Origin: Trema orientale
Lineage: Eukaryota > Streptophyta > Magnoliopsida > Rosales > Cannabaceae
DNA length: 64,000 bases
Direction: 5' to 3'
NCBI GenBank assembly: GCA_002914845.1
Contig: JXTC01000002.1
Span: 3,581,388-3,645,387, forward strand
The position numbers and the translations under genes are program-made. Shown here one piece after another: positions 47,601 through 59,895 of the stretch. Position 1 is the stretch's first letter, and each line of letters opens with the position of its first letter. The notes under the pieces are model-generated. The model did not search any database. It was given only the letters and a program-made list of their open reading frames with translations, and was not told the DNA's origin.

Positions 47601-50600
47601 AGAACTGTGAAATTCTGGGATTTGGAAACCTTTGAACTGATTGGATCAACGAGACCTGAGGTATCTTGTTTTATTTGTACTTGAAGTGATGGTAGCAATA
47701 TATAAACTATTCTCTATTTGTGGAAAAGTTGGGCAAGTCTTGGATTATTTACTCTATGAGATGCATTCCGTTTGTGGTTTTGTCATGTTTCTTCATATGC
47801 TTAACAAACACTTTACATATTGGAAACCTAAATTTGAATATAAGGAGTGTAAGTAAAATGAAAACAATGCCAGAGATGGTTAAAAGAGGTGCAGCTGACA
47901 ATGATGCGTCCTCTCGGCCAAAGCATGTATGCAGATAATCCTGATGTCATCACAAGTTTGTCCTAGCCATGAATAGAAATTGTTCGGAGTTTTTTTTTTT
48001 NAATCTGGAATCAAGATTGTTCTTGAACCTTGTTACACGCACAAAAAGTATCAAATTTGTTTTGTCCATCTCCTGTAATAATGTGTCGTTCTTTCCAGTC
48101 TACAGGAGTACGTGTGATTGGCTTTCATCCTGATGGTAGGACTCTGTTCTCTGGACTAGAAGATAGTTTAAAGGTTTGGATTTGTTTCCTATTATTAATC
48201 CTTAGTATTATAGCAAAAGGAAACAGACTTTTAACTTTTCCATTTTGTAGGTTTATTCATGGGAGCCTGTAATTTGTCATGATGCTGTTGATATGGGATG
48301 GTCAACCCTTGGTGATTTATGCATTCACGAAGGGAAACTGTTGGGATGCTCGTACTATCAAAATTCTGTTGGAGTTTGGGTAGCAGATATATCAGTATTT
48401 GCCTTAATCTTTTTCTTGCATTTTCTTTTCTTTTTCCCCCTCTAACCACAAGTCAAACATCACAAAAATTCTTTTCATTCCTGGACATTTAAGTTGTTAT
48501 AGACTTACTAAATGCTATCTCTGTAACAGCTTATTGAACCATATGGAGATGCTTCACAAAACGACAGCACAGAGCAGAAGCTTAATTTTAATTTCCAAGG
48601 GAGCTCAGAGAGAGTAGGGACCATAGTAAGGACTTCAAGTTTGCGATGCAGGTCTCCTGATTATGAGTCAAAGGAAATAAAGAACATATATGTGGATTGT
48701 AAGTATTTTGTTTCGTGCACTGGAAATGAAATATAATATAAGTCTATATTAAGTTGGAACTTTTTGTTGCTTCACTTGAATCCTTTTTTTTTTTTCCCGG
48801 AATTATATTCGTTTGCTTACTGTTGTATCCTTTCTTAACATTGCTAAATCAATGGATCTTGGACCTACTGATAAATTTAATTTACCAAATGCTTTATTGA
48901 TGCTAAAAATAGAGCAACTTTTCATTTAGAAATTTATATTTATCAATACTTCAAGAAAGAATTATTTTTCTGAGCTCCTAAATTCCTAATAGTCTCCAAT
49001 GAAGATTTTGGGAATTAAATTTTGCTTGTTTCATCTTTTTGAGCTTTTTGCTGGACAATTCTAGTTTTGTAATATGTTTTGTCTCTACAATTTATTTCTT
49101 TTTGGTTCATATTGTTTGAATTTAACAATGGAAAGCTGGATAACTGTTTCGCAAATTGGATGGTCTAACCAGACAGAAATGTAGTGCAGCCCATATTTGC
49201 TTGTACTACCTGCTAACCCTGTCCTGAATGTAGAATTAGTGTTGCTGAGACAGTTTGAGACAGACTACTTGTGGATATTCATGTTTCTTTCTGGTTTCCA
49301 CTTCGTGTATAGGTTTCACTTACTTGTTTTATATTATTTTTCTCTGGTTAGCTGCTGGTGGAAAGCCTGTTCCTCAGCAGAAAGTCGAGTCTTTAACTTC
49401 TCCAAAAGTGCCTCCCCATTTGGATACAAAGGAAACCAATGATCAGGTGATAAAGAAGCTGAGTCGAGCAGAAGTGCCCCCAAAATCTAATGAGCGTGCA
49501 GTTAATAAATCTTTGGTTGTGCCAAGCATTGTACCCCGCGACAATTCAGATGGCAAAGACTTGGCCAACTCCACAAGCGAATCTATTACCTTTTCACGGA
49601 CAAAACGTGGTATGTTGCTCAGACCAGCTCATGTAAGAAGGCCATCAAATAGCAAAAATGATCTGGAAAGGTCGCCAATGGCTGTTGACTCTGGGACTGT
49701 TGGCAATATGACGAGTAAGTTAGATGGTAGGGTGGACTCGGACTGCCAAACAAAAAGCGTATTAGAAGATGGAGTGCGAGAACATTGTGAGGAAAAGCAT
49801 TCTAGTACTGTATCTGTAACAGAAAAGCTTGAAAAAGTTTTGTCTCCCCAGACACCTACTAGTCGTTTGGAAACAAGTAAGTTCTCTTCTTGTAATACCA
49901 CTTTCCGTATGATATTTATTATAAAACTGTAATCTCTCTTGTATCCAATTGCATTGGAACTACTTAGCAAATCCTTTTTACTTATCGTAGGACTTGACCC
50001 AAAATCTGTTGTCATGTATCTATAGAGCCGTCTTGTCTGTTTCACACTTTTTGGTTGTCAGCCAACTGTTTTTGCAAAATCATATCACTCCGTTCACAGG
50101 TACCAGAATGATGTTTCTGTGGACATTGAACCCTTTATGTCAAAATTGCTCTTCCTCGTGCATATCTAGACCCGTGGTCATGCTTGTTTATCTAGATATT
50201 TATTTACCCATATGCCTTCTTGTGAACACTGAATATTTGTATTTATTTACCCATATACCTGCTTGTTTATCTAGATATTTATTTACCCATATTTGTATTT
50301 TGGCAACTGCAAGTGGGAGTAGCATTTTCATATGGCAGTTAATACTCATATAGTTTTTCAGGGATCTCTAGCAATTATCTTCTCTGTTGACAAAAATCAG
50401 GCCTATGTCAACAGTTCCTCCTGCTCTACCCACTTTTGTATTGCCCGTCTCTCCTATCTTGCCCAATAGAGGAATGTTCTTCTGTATGCCAGTATTTTCT
50501 GTCTTAAACAATATTTCTTTTACCCAAATTTGTGTTAAGCTGAACAATAGTTAGACAATCTTTTGGCTTCTCACTCTGTCTCTACCACCCTTTTAGTGTT

Positions 50601-53600
50601 ATCTAGCTAATCCCCATTACTTCCGTGTTGTTACAGGTAATAAAGCCCTTGATTGCAGCAGAGATAACTCTGTTAAATTTATCAATGGAGGTGTGCCAGT
50701 TCTTACCAATTTTATAACTCTCTAGAACTATATAATGTGCACTGGATAAAAGTTGATTCTGTAAAATTCCCATTTGGCAGTTGCAGTGGTTCAGGGAAGA
50801 ACTCGAACCCTAGTTGAGAGGTTTGAAAGAAGAGAGAAAATTAATAGCAGTGAAGATCAAGCTAGTGGTATATCTAATCGTGCAATTCCCGAAGCAGATA
50901 AAATCCCTTCAAGTGGTATATCTAATAGTGCAATTCCTGAAGTAGATAAAACCCCTTCAAGTGGTATATCTAGTCGTGCATTTCCTGAAGTGGATAAAAC
51001 CCCTTCATGTGGTATATCTAATCGTGCAATTCCTGAAATAGATAAAACCCCTTCAAGTGGTATATCTAATCGTGCAATTCCTGAAATAGCTAAGACCTCT
51101 CCCGTGAAGGTAAATATTTATTCCCTCGGAAGATTTTTCTAGACTTTAATCATGAATTCGTAGTAAGATCATATTTGAATTTCTTTATTCTTTTTAAAGA
51201 AAAAATTAAATGGAAATTCAATGATGGAGACACATGAGATGTAAGAAGCTCTTAAATAAATTTTCAGGCTGCTTATTTGGGTGAACACCTAGAATAGCCC
51301 CTTCTAGGACAATGCTTGGATTGCACATGTAGTTTTCATTATTTCCACTTGCACGTGAGACTTAATTTGTTAGAATTTTCCAACTGGATGATTGGGACAA
51401 ATTATTACGTGCATTCAAATATTAAATTTTCTCTTTTTTGTGCAGCTTTTAAGATTTATCCACTCGTGTAAGTGAATCCAAAATCGGAATAAGATATATC
51501 CTATCTATTTAAAGACCTTGATATGACAATTATTGTGGGACTGCTTTATGAAAGTATCAATTATTAAGAATTTGATAGTATCTTATTAATTTGGACTGTT
51601 TTCACTTGTTGTTTTATCTTATATTGAAGATTTAGAGTTAGTTTCTTAGTTGAATTTGGGCTGTGTTTCCCTATCCTATCTATTTACGAACCTTGATATG
51701 TCAATTATTGTGGCCTGCTTTATCAAATTATCATATTATTCAGACTTCCTTTACCTATATTGTTCTCGTTCCCTTTTCTTTTTTCTCTTTATATTTTCTT
51801 CTGTCCTGCATGAGGGACATATTTATGCTCTAGAAGTGTTTAGGGCCAGAAAACTTATCTTGAGTTAACTCACATGCGTTCAGAGTTTTCAATACTTTTG
51901 GTCAACACAACTCACTCATTGTTTGGTTACCCATAGAAGGAGGAACCTCAAATTTCTACAAGAGATTTCGCCTCTGCAGATGTGCGGGATGCTACTGAAG
52001 ACCTGCTGCAAACTCATGATGTATTCTTAAGTACCCTCCGCTCCCGCTTGACAAAAATCCAGGTAACTCTTTCAAGTTTCGAATGGGGTTTCGTTTAGCA
52101 AATGAAACGCAGAACTACTGCTTTTTTTGGTTATCTTTTGCCCGTAGCTATTCTAGTAATAAGAGCAACTGTGCAATCTGAGATAGGAAAATTCATTCAA
52201 GCCAGGAATAAAGGTGACTGAAGGCTGACATATACTGAATCTGCACATATTCGCAATTAATTGCAACATTGAATTTTTATCACTAGGTTCAATTAAAACA
52301 TGTATGGTACATGTGATTGAAAACTTTTGCTTCTGATGAAAAGAAAAAGGAAAAAGAAGTACATGACATGGTTTATTTGCTTTATTTTCCCATTGACAAG
52401 TATTATACTAGTTGCATATTTTGTGAATAATTTTCTAGCACTGATGTTCTGCTAGATGGTAGTCACAACTCACATGTGGTTTATGTGATTACAGGTGGTG
52501 CGTCATTTTTGGGAACGAAAAGATATTAAGGGTGCTATTAATGCCATGAGGAAGCTGCCAGATCATTCTGTGAGTATTTGATTGGAAGAGTTCATGCGTG
52601 TTGCTTATTCCATTTGTAGTGATGTAACTTGCGATAGCTTCTATATATTTTTTTGTGTATCTAATAAATAATCAAATCTGATGCAGGTGCAGGCAGATGT
52701 GATCAGTGTTCTCATAGAGAAAATGGATATTCTCACTCTAGATCTCTTTTCTTGCTTGCTTCCGGTGCTTCTTGGCTTACTTGATAGCAAGACAGAAAGG
52801 TATTTACGTCGTGAATATATGGTCAGAAAGTCATGGTCCTAGGGGTTATAATATGTGAAGCAAACTGGAATTTGATTTAGATTTTAACTGTAGAGTATCT
52901 TCTCACTTGTATTTTAGGAATGTCATTCCAATATCATTCGAGGTAAATATGTATTGTCATTGGTTTGAAGTCATAATCTAGATAGAGGGCAGGTGGTAAT
53001 CATGGCATTCTATTGGAGTCAACTAGTAAAGCATTAAAATAGTCCTGAAAATTCTTACACAGGCACGCCACATTGTCACTGGAGATGCTATTAAAGCTTG
53101 TGGCAGTCTTTGGTCCAGTCATACGTTCAGCCATTTCAACACCTCGAGCTGTTGGAGTTGATCTCCATGCAGAGCAAAGGTGCAATCTTACTACATTTGG
53201 CTTTTGATTTTTTTGTCGGCACAGGTGAAGGAACGAACACAGTATGTACACAACCTTTAATTTGAAATGTTCTGTGTACAGGGTGGAATGCTGCAACCAG
53301 TGCTCTATTCAGCTGCAAAAGGTCCAGAAGATTCTTCCATCACTTGTCAGGTTAGTGTGCCATCTTGAATTTCTATGCTGCTAATGTGTTTAAACATGTC
53401 ATCTGCTTAAACATGCCAATAGCTCAACATGCGATACTGTTGGAAATCATTTCTAGTCTGAAATGTCCTATACCATAGCTTTCGGGTTGAAGGGCCTACA
53501 ATTGAATATGGCATGAATAGTGGTCTTTCTTTCGGAGGTAACCCGAGTGTGATAACGTTACAAATTCAGAATTTTGTTGTCTTATCCAGGAAGGGTGGTT

Positions 53601-53650
53601 TAGTGGCAAAAAGTGCACTAGAACTAAGTCTGGTTCTTCAAGAATCGTAA
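44699..53650 (+). CDS. KTN80: Katanin p80 WD40 subunit B1 homologue
   Basis: Eighteen exons join in frame into 843 codons: 44699-44723, 45288-45418, 46128-46245, 46585-46811, 46898-47000, 47590-47660, 48099-48173, 48251-48394, 48530-48698, 49352-49876, 50637-50690, 50781-51109, 51937-52062, 52495-52569, 52687-52799, 53063-53179, 53282-53350, 53590-53650. The start MAKRGYKL and residues about 10-255 form WD40 repeats with LWTI, QWDL, LWDI, VWDL and FWDL repeat ends. A long, low-complexity linker follows (about 300-655), with [14 protein letters not shown] near its C-terminal part and five 16-residue repeats. The con80 domain (about 657-843) contains [24 protein letters not shown] and [14 protein letters not shown]80 recruits the katanin p60 ATPase to microtubule nucleation and crossover sites, where the complex severs cortical microtubules. 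Splice sites are canonical and no stop interrupts the reading. One N (48001) lies in intron 6. Confidence 0.95.
50864..51103 (+). repeat. Five 48-bp in-frame repeats in KTN80 exon 12
   Basis: Units start at 50864, 50912, 50960, 51008 and 51056, each 48 bp and coding for [16 protein letters not shown] or a close variant. The reading frame is kept through all five. Most differences are single bases, so the expansion looks fairly young. It lies in the linker between the WD40 and con80 domains. Confidence 0.9.
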
Positions 53651-54901
53651 TCAACAGTGGCTGCCGCAAGTTACGAATTTGGCCTGGCTGACATCGAATG
53701 AATGACGGGGCTGTATGAGCCATGGTTTCAGATCAAGTCGTGTTTCACAATTTTGGTCTAATTCCCAATCTCTTATCGTCTTCTTCGGCTGTTATTATTA
53801 TACAATGATTTGAGAGAGATAGCTTGGGAGTTGCTGCGGGGCAAAAGCTTAAACCAATATTTGGCGTTATCGTGAATAAGAAAAGATCAAGGGCCATCAC
53901 GCAGTGTGGAAAGATCTCCTAATTTTGATTCTTTGATTCTGGAGATTGTTGATTTGTTGTATGTAATCGTCCTCGGGTAAATATGTATACTTCATTGCTC
54001 ATTTTAACAGTATATAGAAAGAAAATATATGTTCTATTCAAAACTGTCGCTTATTATTTTTGCTTGAATTGTTTCAGGCAATGAATTCTGAACTACAATT
54101 ATGGTAACATCAAAAGGATTCGAGATTGAAGTTGCCATAGTACTTGGACTTGAGAATTTAAACCGTTATAGTGCCTTAAATAATAATGAAATTAAAAAAA
54201 AAAAAGAAAAAACAAAACAAAATTCTCTTTTTACGTTTATGTTTTATTCATGTTGGAGAAATTTTAGCGACTTTGTAGCCAACTTTTTTTTAAAAAAAAA
54301 AATCCGACGCCAACTTTTATCGTAGACCATTGCAAACGCTGGCTAAATGGTTGTGTTAATACTAACGTACTATAGTATCAAAACGTATCAAAATGCAAAA
54401 CTTAGCATAGGAGTTATATTTTTTTGGCTTTTTTCCGTACTTGCATATCATGCGCGTGAAGACGCATAGTAGGAGGATCTCTACTTTAACGTTGTTCTAA
54501 TCACTTGAGCTGGCCCCACAACACGTAGGTTGTCCGCATTGTGGGCATTGTGGCCATCCCAGAAAAGACGTGGCATGCGAACTTCCACGTGGCAATTGGA
54601 ATGTCTGCTGCCTTAGCCCCACTTCTCAATTATTTTTGTGGGTGCACTGAAAATCTCATTTTCCACGTCTTTCATGATTCTGATAGGTTGAGCCATCGAG
54701 GTGGGACAACTCACTTTTTAAATTTAGAGGTCTTTATTTTGAGGAAAGACAACAACCAACTAGATTTTATAACGAGACAAGAACACTAAAATCAACCATT
54801 AAATTTCAAATTGTATTTAAATGACATAATGATTATTGAAATAAAGTTTTTCATTGCCCTAGAATTCTCTAGTTTATGTGCGCAAAATCCAGAATTGGAA
54901 T
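53651..54901. other. KTN80 3' UTR and intergenic spacer
   Basis: About 300-400 bases of likely 3' UTR are followed by spacer without a supported gene. A perfect palindromic CCACGTGG lies at 54585-54592 and an A-rich stretch at about 54190-54215. The sequence up to 54901 becomes the flank of the Tat element. Confidence 0.5.
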
Positions 54902-55805
54902 TGTTGGGGTGGTTTCCACCAACTGTCTACATGTCTCTACTATCTCTGATTGCTCATGATATCTGGAAGGATCGGAGGAGTCCCCGGGGGGTACCTGTAA
55001 AGACTCTCCGATGCCTAAGTTAAATATCGGTTTTTTGAGAGACAGCAGGGAGTGAAAAATTACTTACCTGTTTATTACGGTGTGAGCGATACTTATACCT
55101 CTGGAGTTGGGATCCAATTCTGAGGTTTCTTTTCCAGCGCCGTAGCTCGCTCCCGAAATCACGGGCTAAGATTGGTACGGTTTGCTCCCTGTCGCCAGCT
55201 CCAACATGAGTCCTGACATGGAGCGACGACTACAGTTCCGCCGTTCTCTCAGGGGAATGCATTTAATACGCACACCTACCCAGGATTGTATTAAATGTCT
55301 TGTCTGGATCTGGAACTATGCGTTGTCCCCGAGGGTCTTCTAGCGGAAGACCCTTGAGGCTCCTGACCCCCAGCTGTCGGGACAAGGGTCTGGTTGGGCC
55401 GGGCCCATCCCGGAGCTGGACGGGCTCTGCCTCGACCCGCTTCGACAGTGTGGGCCTAAACCTCGTCACGTGAAACACTCGCGGTGTCCGATTGGCCTTT
55501 TCTGCCCACGTGTCATTTGATTGTTCTCCGTTTCGTTCCTTGCCACTGGGACGTCTACGTGGCGCATGTTTTAAAAGCGGGCCCCACAACTGCCCCAATT
55601 TCCCTGTTTGATGGGTTGCAGCCATTAAATGGGGAAATCATTACTTCGGTCCGCGAATTCGGAGGCTACACGTGGGCCACTATCACCACTGTTTGCAAGT
55701 TACCGATATTAGCGCGTGCCGGCCTTCATTAAGTTTTTTCCAAAATTTTGAATTTTGAATGCTTTGGGCCTTATTGCACGGTTTCTCTTCCTCGGTGACC
55801 TTTCA
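54902..55805 (-). repeat. Putative 3' LTR of the Tat element
   Basis: The block starts tgttgggg and ends ctttca, giving TG..CA ends and about 904 bp. It contains 'ggtacctgtaaagactctccgatgc', a phrase I associate with LTRs of plant Tat-type elements. Right of it (55806-55824) the minus strand is purine-rich (aaagagggggaa), a fitting polypurine tract for a minus-strand element. The partner LTR is off the window, so boundaries are provisional. The same tract, read on the plus strand as ctttaaaaaac, could instead be a TATA-like box for the antisense ORF. Confidence 0.5.
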
Positions 55806-55969
55806 GTTCCCCCTCTTTAAAAAACGAGGCCCGGGCTTACTTTTCACTTTACCAATATTTCTCAAGCGCGCATTTTCTCGCCTCTTAGAAATTTCGAGTG
55901 TTTCGGACTTAGGGTTTCCGGTTTTCTTTTTCTTTTGAACTGTCGACTCTCCGATCTCTGTCCGAAGAG

Positions 55970-58900
55970 ATGGCTCCGAATCAGAGTCAGATGCTCCTCC
56001 CTATCGCCGATCCGAGCTTGCCTCGCTGAGGAGGCAGCTCTGCTTCCCTGGCGGGGTTACCCTGCAAAGGGTCGAGGGACCGCCTGATTGGTACCTCCGC
56101 TCCTCTGCCCCCGAGGGCTCCATTGTGCTCGGGAGGAAGCACTTGGAGTGGTTGTGGTTCCCACTCCCTCCCTTCGTCCATCAATTCTTCAGCCTCACAG
56201 AGATCCATCCGATGCAGCTAAATGCCAATGGAATTATGATCCTGATGGGGCTCTCCGCTCTGTCCGTCCTCCTCAACATCCATATTGACTTGGAGGTGGT
56301 TTTCTATGCTTACAAGTTGACCACCATCCCCAAGAGGAGCTCCTATCCCACGTTCTACCTCCAACCGCTCCCGGGGCGCCACATCTTCTGGGGTCTACCG
56401 AAGAGTGACAAGCAGTGGGACTCCCACTCCCGGTTGTATGCAGTTGGAGGGGCGTGGTGCTCTCCTTGGGTGAACGAGGAGCATTTCTCGATTCCCTTGT
56501 CGTTTTCTCATAGTAAGCCTTTGGGTGCTTTCCCTTCCTTGGGTCTGAGCATTCCCCTATTTCCTGACCTTTGGTACTGTGCAGGCACGGCGGACGAGCA
56601 GGTTCGAGCCGCGGCTGTCGGCGGGGCGGCTACAAGAGCTGGAGGAGATCATCGTCTTCGGGTCGGCCGGGGAGTGCCGCCACATACAGGCCGTGCTGAG
56701 CCCTCAGATGATGAATCTGATGCCGAGGGCGGTCCTGAATCTCCCCTCCCCTCTTGACTCTTGGGCGATCACCAAGCACTTCTGGAGCCGTCTTGATGCC
56801 GTTGCCCTGAATCGGTTCCGCCGAGACGAGCAGAATCGCATCATGATGGTCGGGCGTCAGGTCATGGCCTCGACCCAGGCGGCGGGGCCTGGCGACTTGG
56901 TGGCGCCGACCAGGCTCGAACTTGAGGAGGTCCTGGTGTTCATGGCCAGGGAATGCGAGCGGCTCCGTGCTGCTGAAGCCCCTGCCCCCAAGGGAGCTAA
57001 AGGTAGACCCGTTTCTTTGTCGTGAGACTCTACCCCTCGAGCTTGGGTCGTCTTCCTAATTGCGTGGCTTGCTCTTGTTTGCAGGTTCAGGCGCCGGACC
57101 TTCAGCAGATCCATCTCCGGCCAAAGGGGGGGTTGCTGCCCACCGAGCCAGACCCAAGGTCCCTGCTGGTCGGCGCCTGGTAGTGTCCTCCTCCGACGAG
57201 TCTGGGGGTCGTGGATTTGTCATCCGAAGAGCAGACCCAGGCGACGAGTCGGAGGGTTTGTTCGTGCCCGGGGGTGGCGTCTCCGTGGCGCCTCCTCCGG
57301 GGGCTGGTGAACCCAAAGCTGTGGAGACGCCAGCCGTGCGAATCAAATACGGTGGCAGGCTGTCTTTTGGTTGGCCCGGGGGGACTGCTGCTCCAGATTC
57401 TCTATCTGTTGGACCCGGATCGGGGGTCAGTGCGGGGTCTGGTCCCGCGCAGCCTCGAGAAGAGATCGCGGGTTCTGGTTCCGCGCGGTCTCGAGAAGAG
57501 ATCGCGGGTTCTGGTTCCGCGTGCCCTCGAGGAGAGATCGCAGATTTGAGTGGAGGGGCCCCCAGGCTTAAGTCCCGCCTATCCTCCGCTCCGCCGGTCC
57601 CCTTGAAGCGGGGTCGCGAAGTCGACCCGTCTGGAAGGGAAGAGGGTCCGTTGGCGAAGAAAAGTAAGGCCGCCTCCCCTTCAGCAGCGAGGACGACGAC
57701 GAGTCCACCTGACCGTCTTGAGGAGGAGGAGGTCTGCTCGCAGTGGGCCTTCCGGACGCCCTGGTCAAGAAAAGACCGAAAAATCACAAGCTAGTGGGTT
57801 TGCTCCGGCTGCTACTGGTGATGTGCCGCCCAGTCCTGCGCCGCCTTCCACTGTTGCCCCCAGTCTTGCGTCGCCTTCCACTGCTGCCCCCGTCCCCCCC
57901 AGTTCAGAAGTATCGGGAGATGCTGGTGAAGTGCCGTCGGTAGAAGGCGGAGCCCTCGTCCTAGGCGGGGTGGAGACGCGCTCCACAGGCGCGGATGGTA
58001 CCCGGGGGAGTGATTCGGCCGCTGAGCTCGAGCTGGAGCCGCTGTCCCCCGGGAACGTGGGTACTGTTGCTAGCCGCAGCCTCGCGCAGGTGTGGGCCAT
58101 CTGACAGTCGTTTTCATTGATGATTACTAAGTTTCCGCGTTTGTATTCTGCAGTTAGCTGCTGTCCAGTCGTTTTATTCTTCGCAAGTGTCGGAGCTGAC
58201 GAGGAAACTGGGCACGAAGACTGTAGCAGCAGAACAGAGCGCGGTCGCCCTGAAGGCACTTAGGGCCGACTTCGATCTGTACAGGAGCTTGGAGGAGGCC
58301 CGGGTCAGCATGGCGGTGGCTCATGCTTTGAGCGTCGACAGGGCCAGCCGTGAAGAGCTGGCCAGCAAGCTGGCGGAGGCGGAGGGGAAGCTCAAGTCTC
58401 TGGAGGCTGAGGTCCATGGCCTCCGTGCTCAGGCCGAGTTTGTGGGCCTAGCCCGGGCTGAGGCCGCGTTGAAGGAGCAGGAGCGGCTGAGTGCCGTAGT
58501 TGAGATGGGGCTCGCCAACGTAGCTCGGGACAGCGCCATCGAGGATGCTAAGGAGGCCAGGAAGGCTGAGGCGAAGGCAAAGCTGGAGGCTCATTCTCTG
58601 CAACGCAAACTCGATCGATCTAATGAGGTAATTAGCTGCCTGCACTTGGAGTATCATGGGTTACTGAGATCCCATGTTGAGCTGACCCGTTTGCGCCGCG
58701 AAGAGTTAGCCGGTATTAATAACCTTTTGGCTGATTTGTCACAGTGCAAGGCGGAGCTTAGGTTGGCAGCGTTGAGAGATAGGCTGGCGGACGCTGAGAA
58801 GCTGAAAAAGAGGTATCAGAAGCAGGTGGATGTCCTTTCTGCCGAGAGTTATAGGTCCGGCTGGGAAAACTGAGAATTTGAGGGTCACCCAGAGGTGGTG

Positions 58901-59245
58901 ACGCCAGACCGATTCGACGAGCAGAAGGGCGTTGAAAGGGACAACTACGCGGTCAGCTATTACATGCAACAGCTGGGGGATGAGATTAGCATCACATACC
59001 CTGCTGACGTGTTGAAGATGCTCGACGACGAGAAGGGTGAGCCCTCTGCATCTGCCTCTGTCGGCAAAGAGCTGGTCCCTGTCATGAGTCAGGACGAACC
59101 AACCCCAAGCCTGCTCGGTGTCGGTACCTCACCGGGGTCAGGTACCGTAGTCCTCTCCAGTGAGTCCGAGCCGGAGATGCCGTCTCATGCCGATGCCGAT
59201 CCGAGTGCCGAAGCCGGCGTTCCTTCCTCCAGCGGAGGTAACTAA
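55970..59245 (+). pseudogene. Antisense extra ORF of Tat element (PF04195-like, coiled coil)
   Basis: Read on the plus strand against pol, exons are about 55970-56512, 56586-57001, 57085-58089 and 58153-59245, with gtaagc..gtgcag, gtagac..ttgcag and gtgtgg..ctgcag introns. Exon 1 has the 'putative gypsy type transposon' domain (WYLRSSAPEGSIV, LGRKHLEWLWFPLPPFV, HIFWGLP). Exon 3 is a Pro/Ser/Gly-rich basic linker. Exon 4 is a long Ala/Glu/Leu coiled coil (about 58190-58860), then an acidic tail ending at 59243-59245. The function is unknown in the family. It is broken: the start frame needs a shift before 56014, exon 3 shifts frame near 57720-57790, and a TGA at 58871 interrupts exon 4. Confidence 0.75.
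57452..57545 (+). repeat. 36-bp in-frame repeat in the antisense ORF
   Basis: Two full and one partial copy of ctcgagaagagatcgcgggt-type units encode EEIAGSGSARSR and variants in the linker of the antisense ORF. Confidence 0.8.
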
Positions 59246-59574
59246 GGGTCCCTGCTCCTCTGTACATATGTAGAAGTAGGGCTTATATAGGGTGCTGCCC
59301 GCCCCTTCTGTAATCCTATTTTGTAATCTTCAACTTTGAATAACGAAATGAACATATTCGCCTTATTTTGAGTTTTTTTTTTTTTCTCATTTGTTGTTGT
59401 CTGTGATTAGGGTCAGATATCGTATACGATGCCATTCCCCTATCGGCAGTTCGGCTGACTTCCGGGTCTGGCCCAATCATATATGATTTGGAGTTATTAT
59501 TGAACTCTCCTCGGACTTTGACTGATTAGATCAATTCAAGAGATCGGGATGTGAGCTCTGGCTCTTCCAGCGTC
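59246..59574. other. 3' end of antisense ORF transcript region
   Basis: No ORF is supported. A possible polyadenylation stretch for the antisense gene lies at 59320-59345 (ttgaataacgaaatgaac). A poly-T run lies at about 59371-59383. Confidence 0.4.
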
Positions 59575-59895
59575 GAGGACCAATTATATGCTAAGAAATC
59601 GAAATGTGACTTCTGGATGTCAGAGGTTAAATTCTTAGGACATGTAATTTCTTAAGAAGGTATTTCAGTCGATCCTGCTAAGATAGAATCTGTTCTAAAG
59701 TGGGAAAGACTGAAGAATGTGACAGAAGTACAAAGTTTCCTCGGTTTAGCAGGCTATTATCGCCGTTTCGTGAAAAATTTCTCGAGGATAGCCTTGCCTC
59801 TGACAAGATTAACCAGAAAGGATGTCAAATTTGTTTGGGATGACGATTGTGAAAAAGCTTTCATGGAGTTGAAGCGGAGTTTGACAACTGCAAAG
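59575..59895 (+). pseudogene. pol: Captured Gypsy reverse transcriptase/connection fragment
   Basis: The plus strand encodes [18 protein letters not shown], a stop (59654-59656), then [27 protein letters not shown] and a [14 protein letters not shown] segment. This is the thumb/connection region of a Ty3/Gypsy pol of a different lineage from the surrounding Tat pol, in the opposite orientation. It starts abruptly near 59575 and ends near 59893, inside otherwise Tat 3' sequence, and carries no LTR. Confidence 0.8.

Noticed and set aside
53063..53179. Apparent frame ending in a stop (reading ..HFNTSSCWS) at the KTN80 C-terminus, suggesting truncation
   Set aside because: It is the wrong phase for exon 16. 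With the intron boundaries used here, the exon joins in frame to exons 17-18 and the conserved C-terminus is complete.
53000..53318. Two minus-strand frames over KTN80 exons 16-17
   Set aside because: They overlap well-supported plus-strand exons with conserved con80 sequence and have no motif of their own.
54585..54592. Palindromic CCACGTGG (G-box) between KTN80 and the Tat element
   Set aside because: No gene starts downstream on either strand within a sensible distance, and a single eight-base motif is expected by chance in this much sequence.
55806..55824. TATA box (ctttaaaaaac) for the antisense ORF
   Set aside because: It equally well reads as the polypurine tract of the minus-strand element, so I did not list it as a separate promoter.
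57056..58259. Minus-strand frames of 243 and 164 codons opposite the antisense ORF
   Set aside because: They mirror the GC-rich, Pro/Ser/Arg-coding plus-strand frame and contain no recognisable domain; kept only as a low-interest finding.
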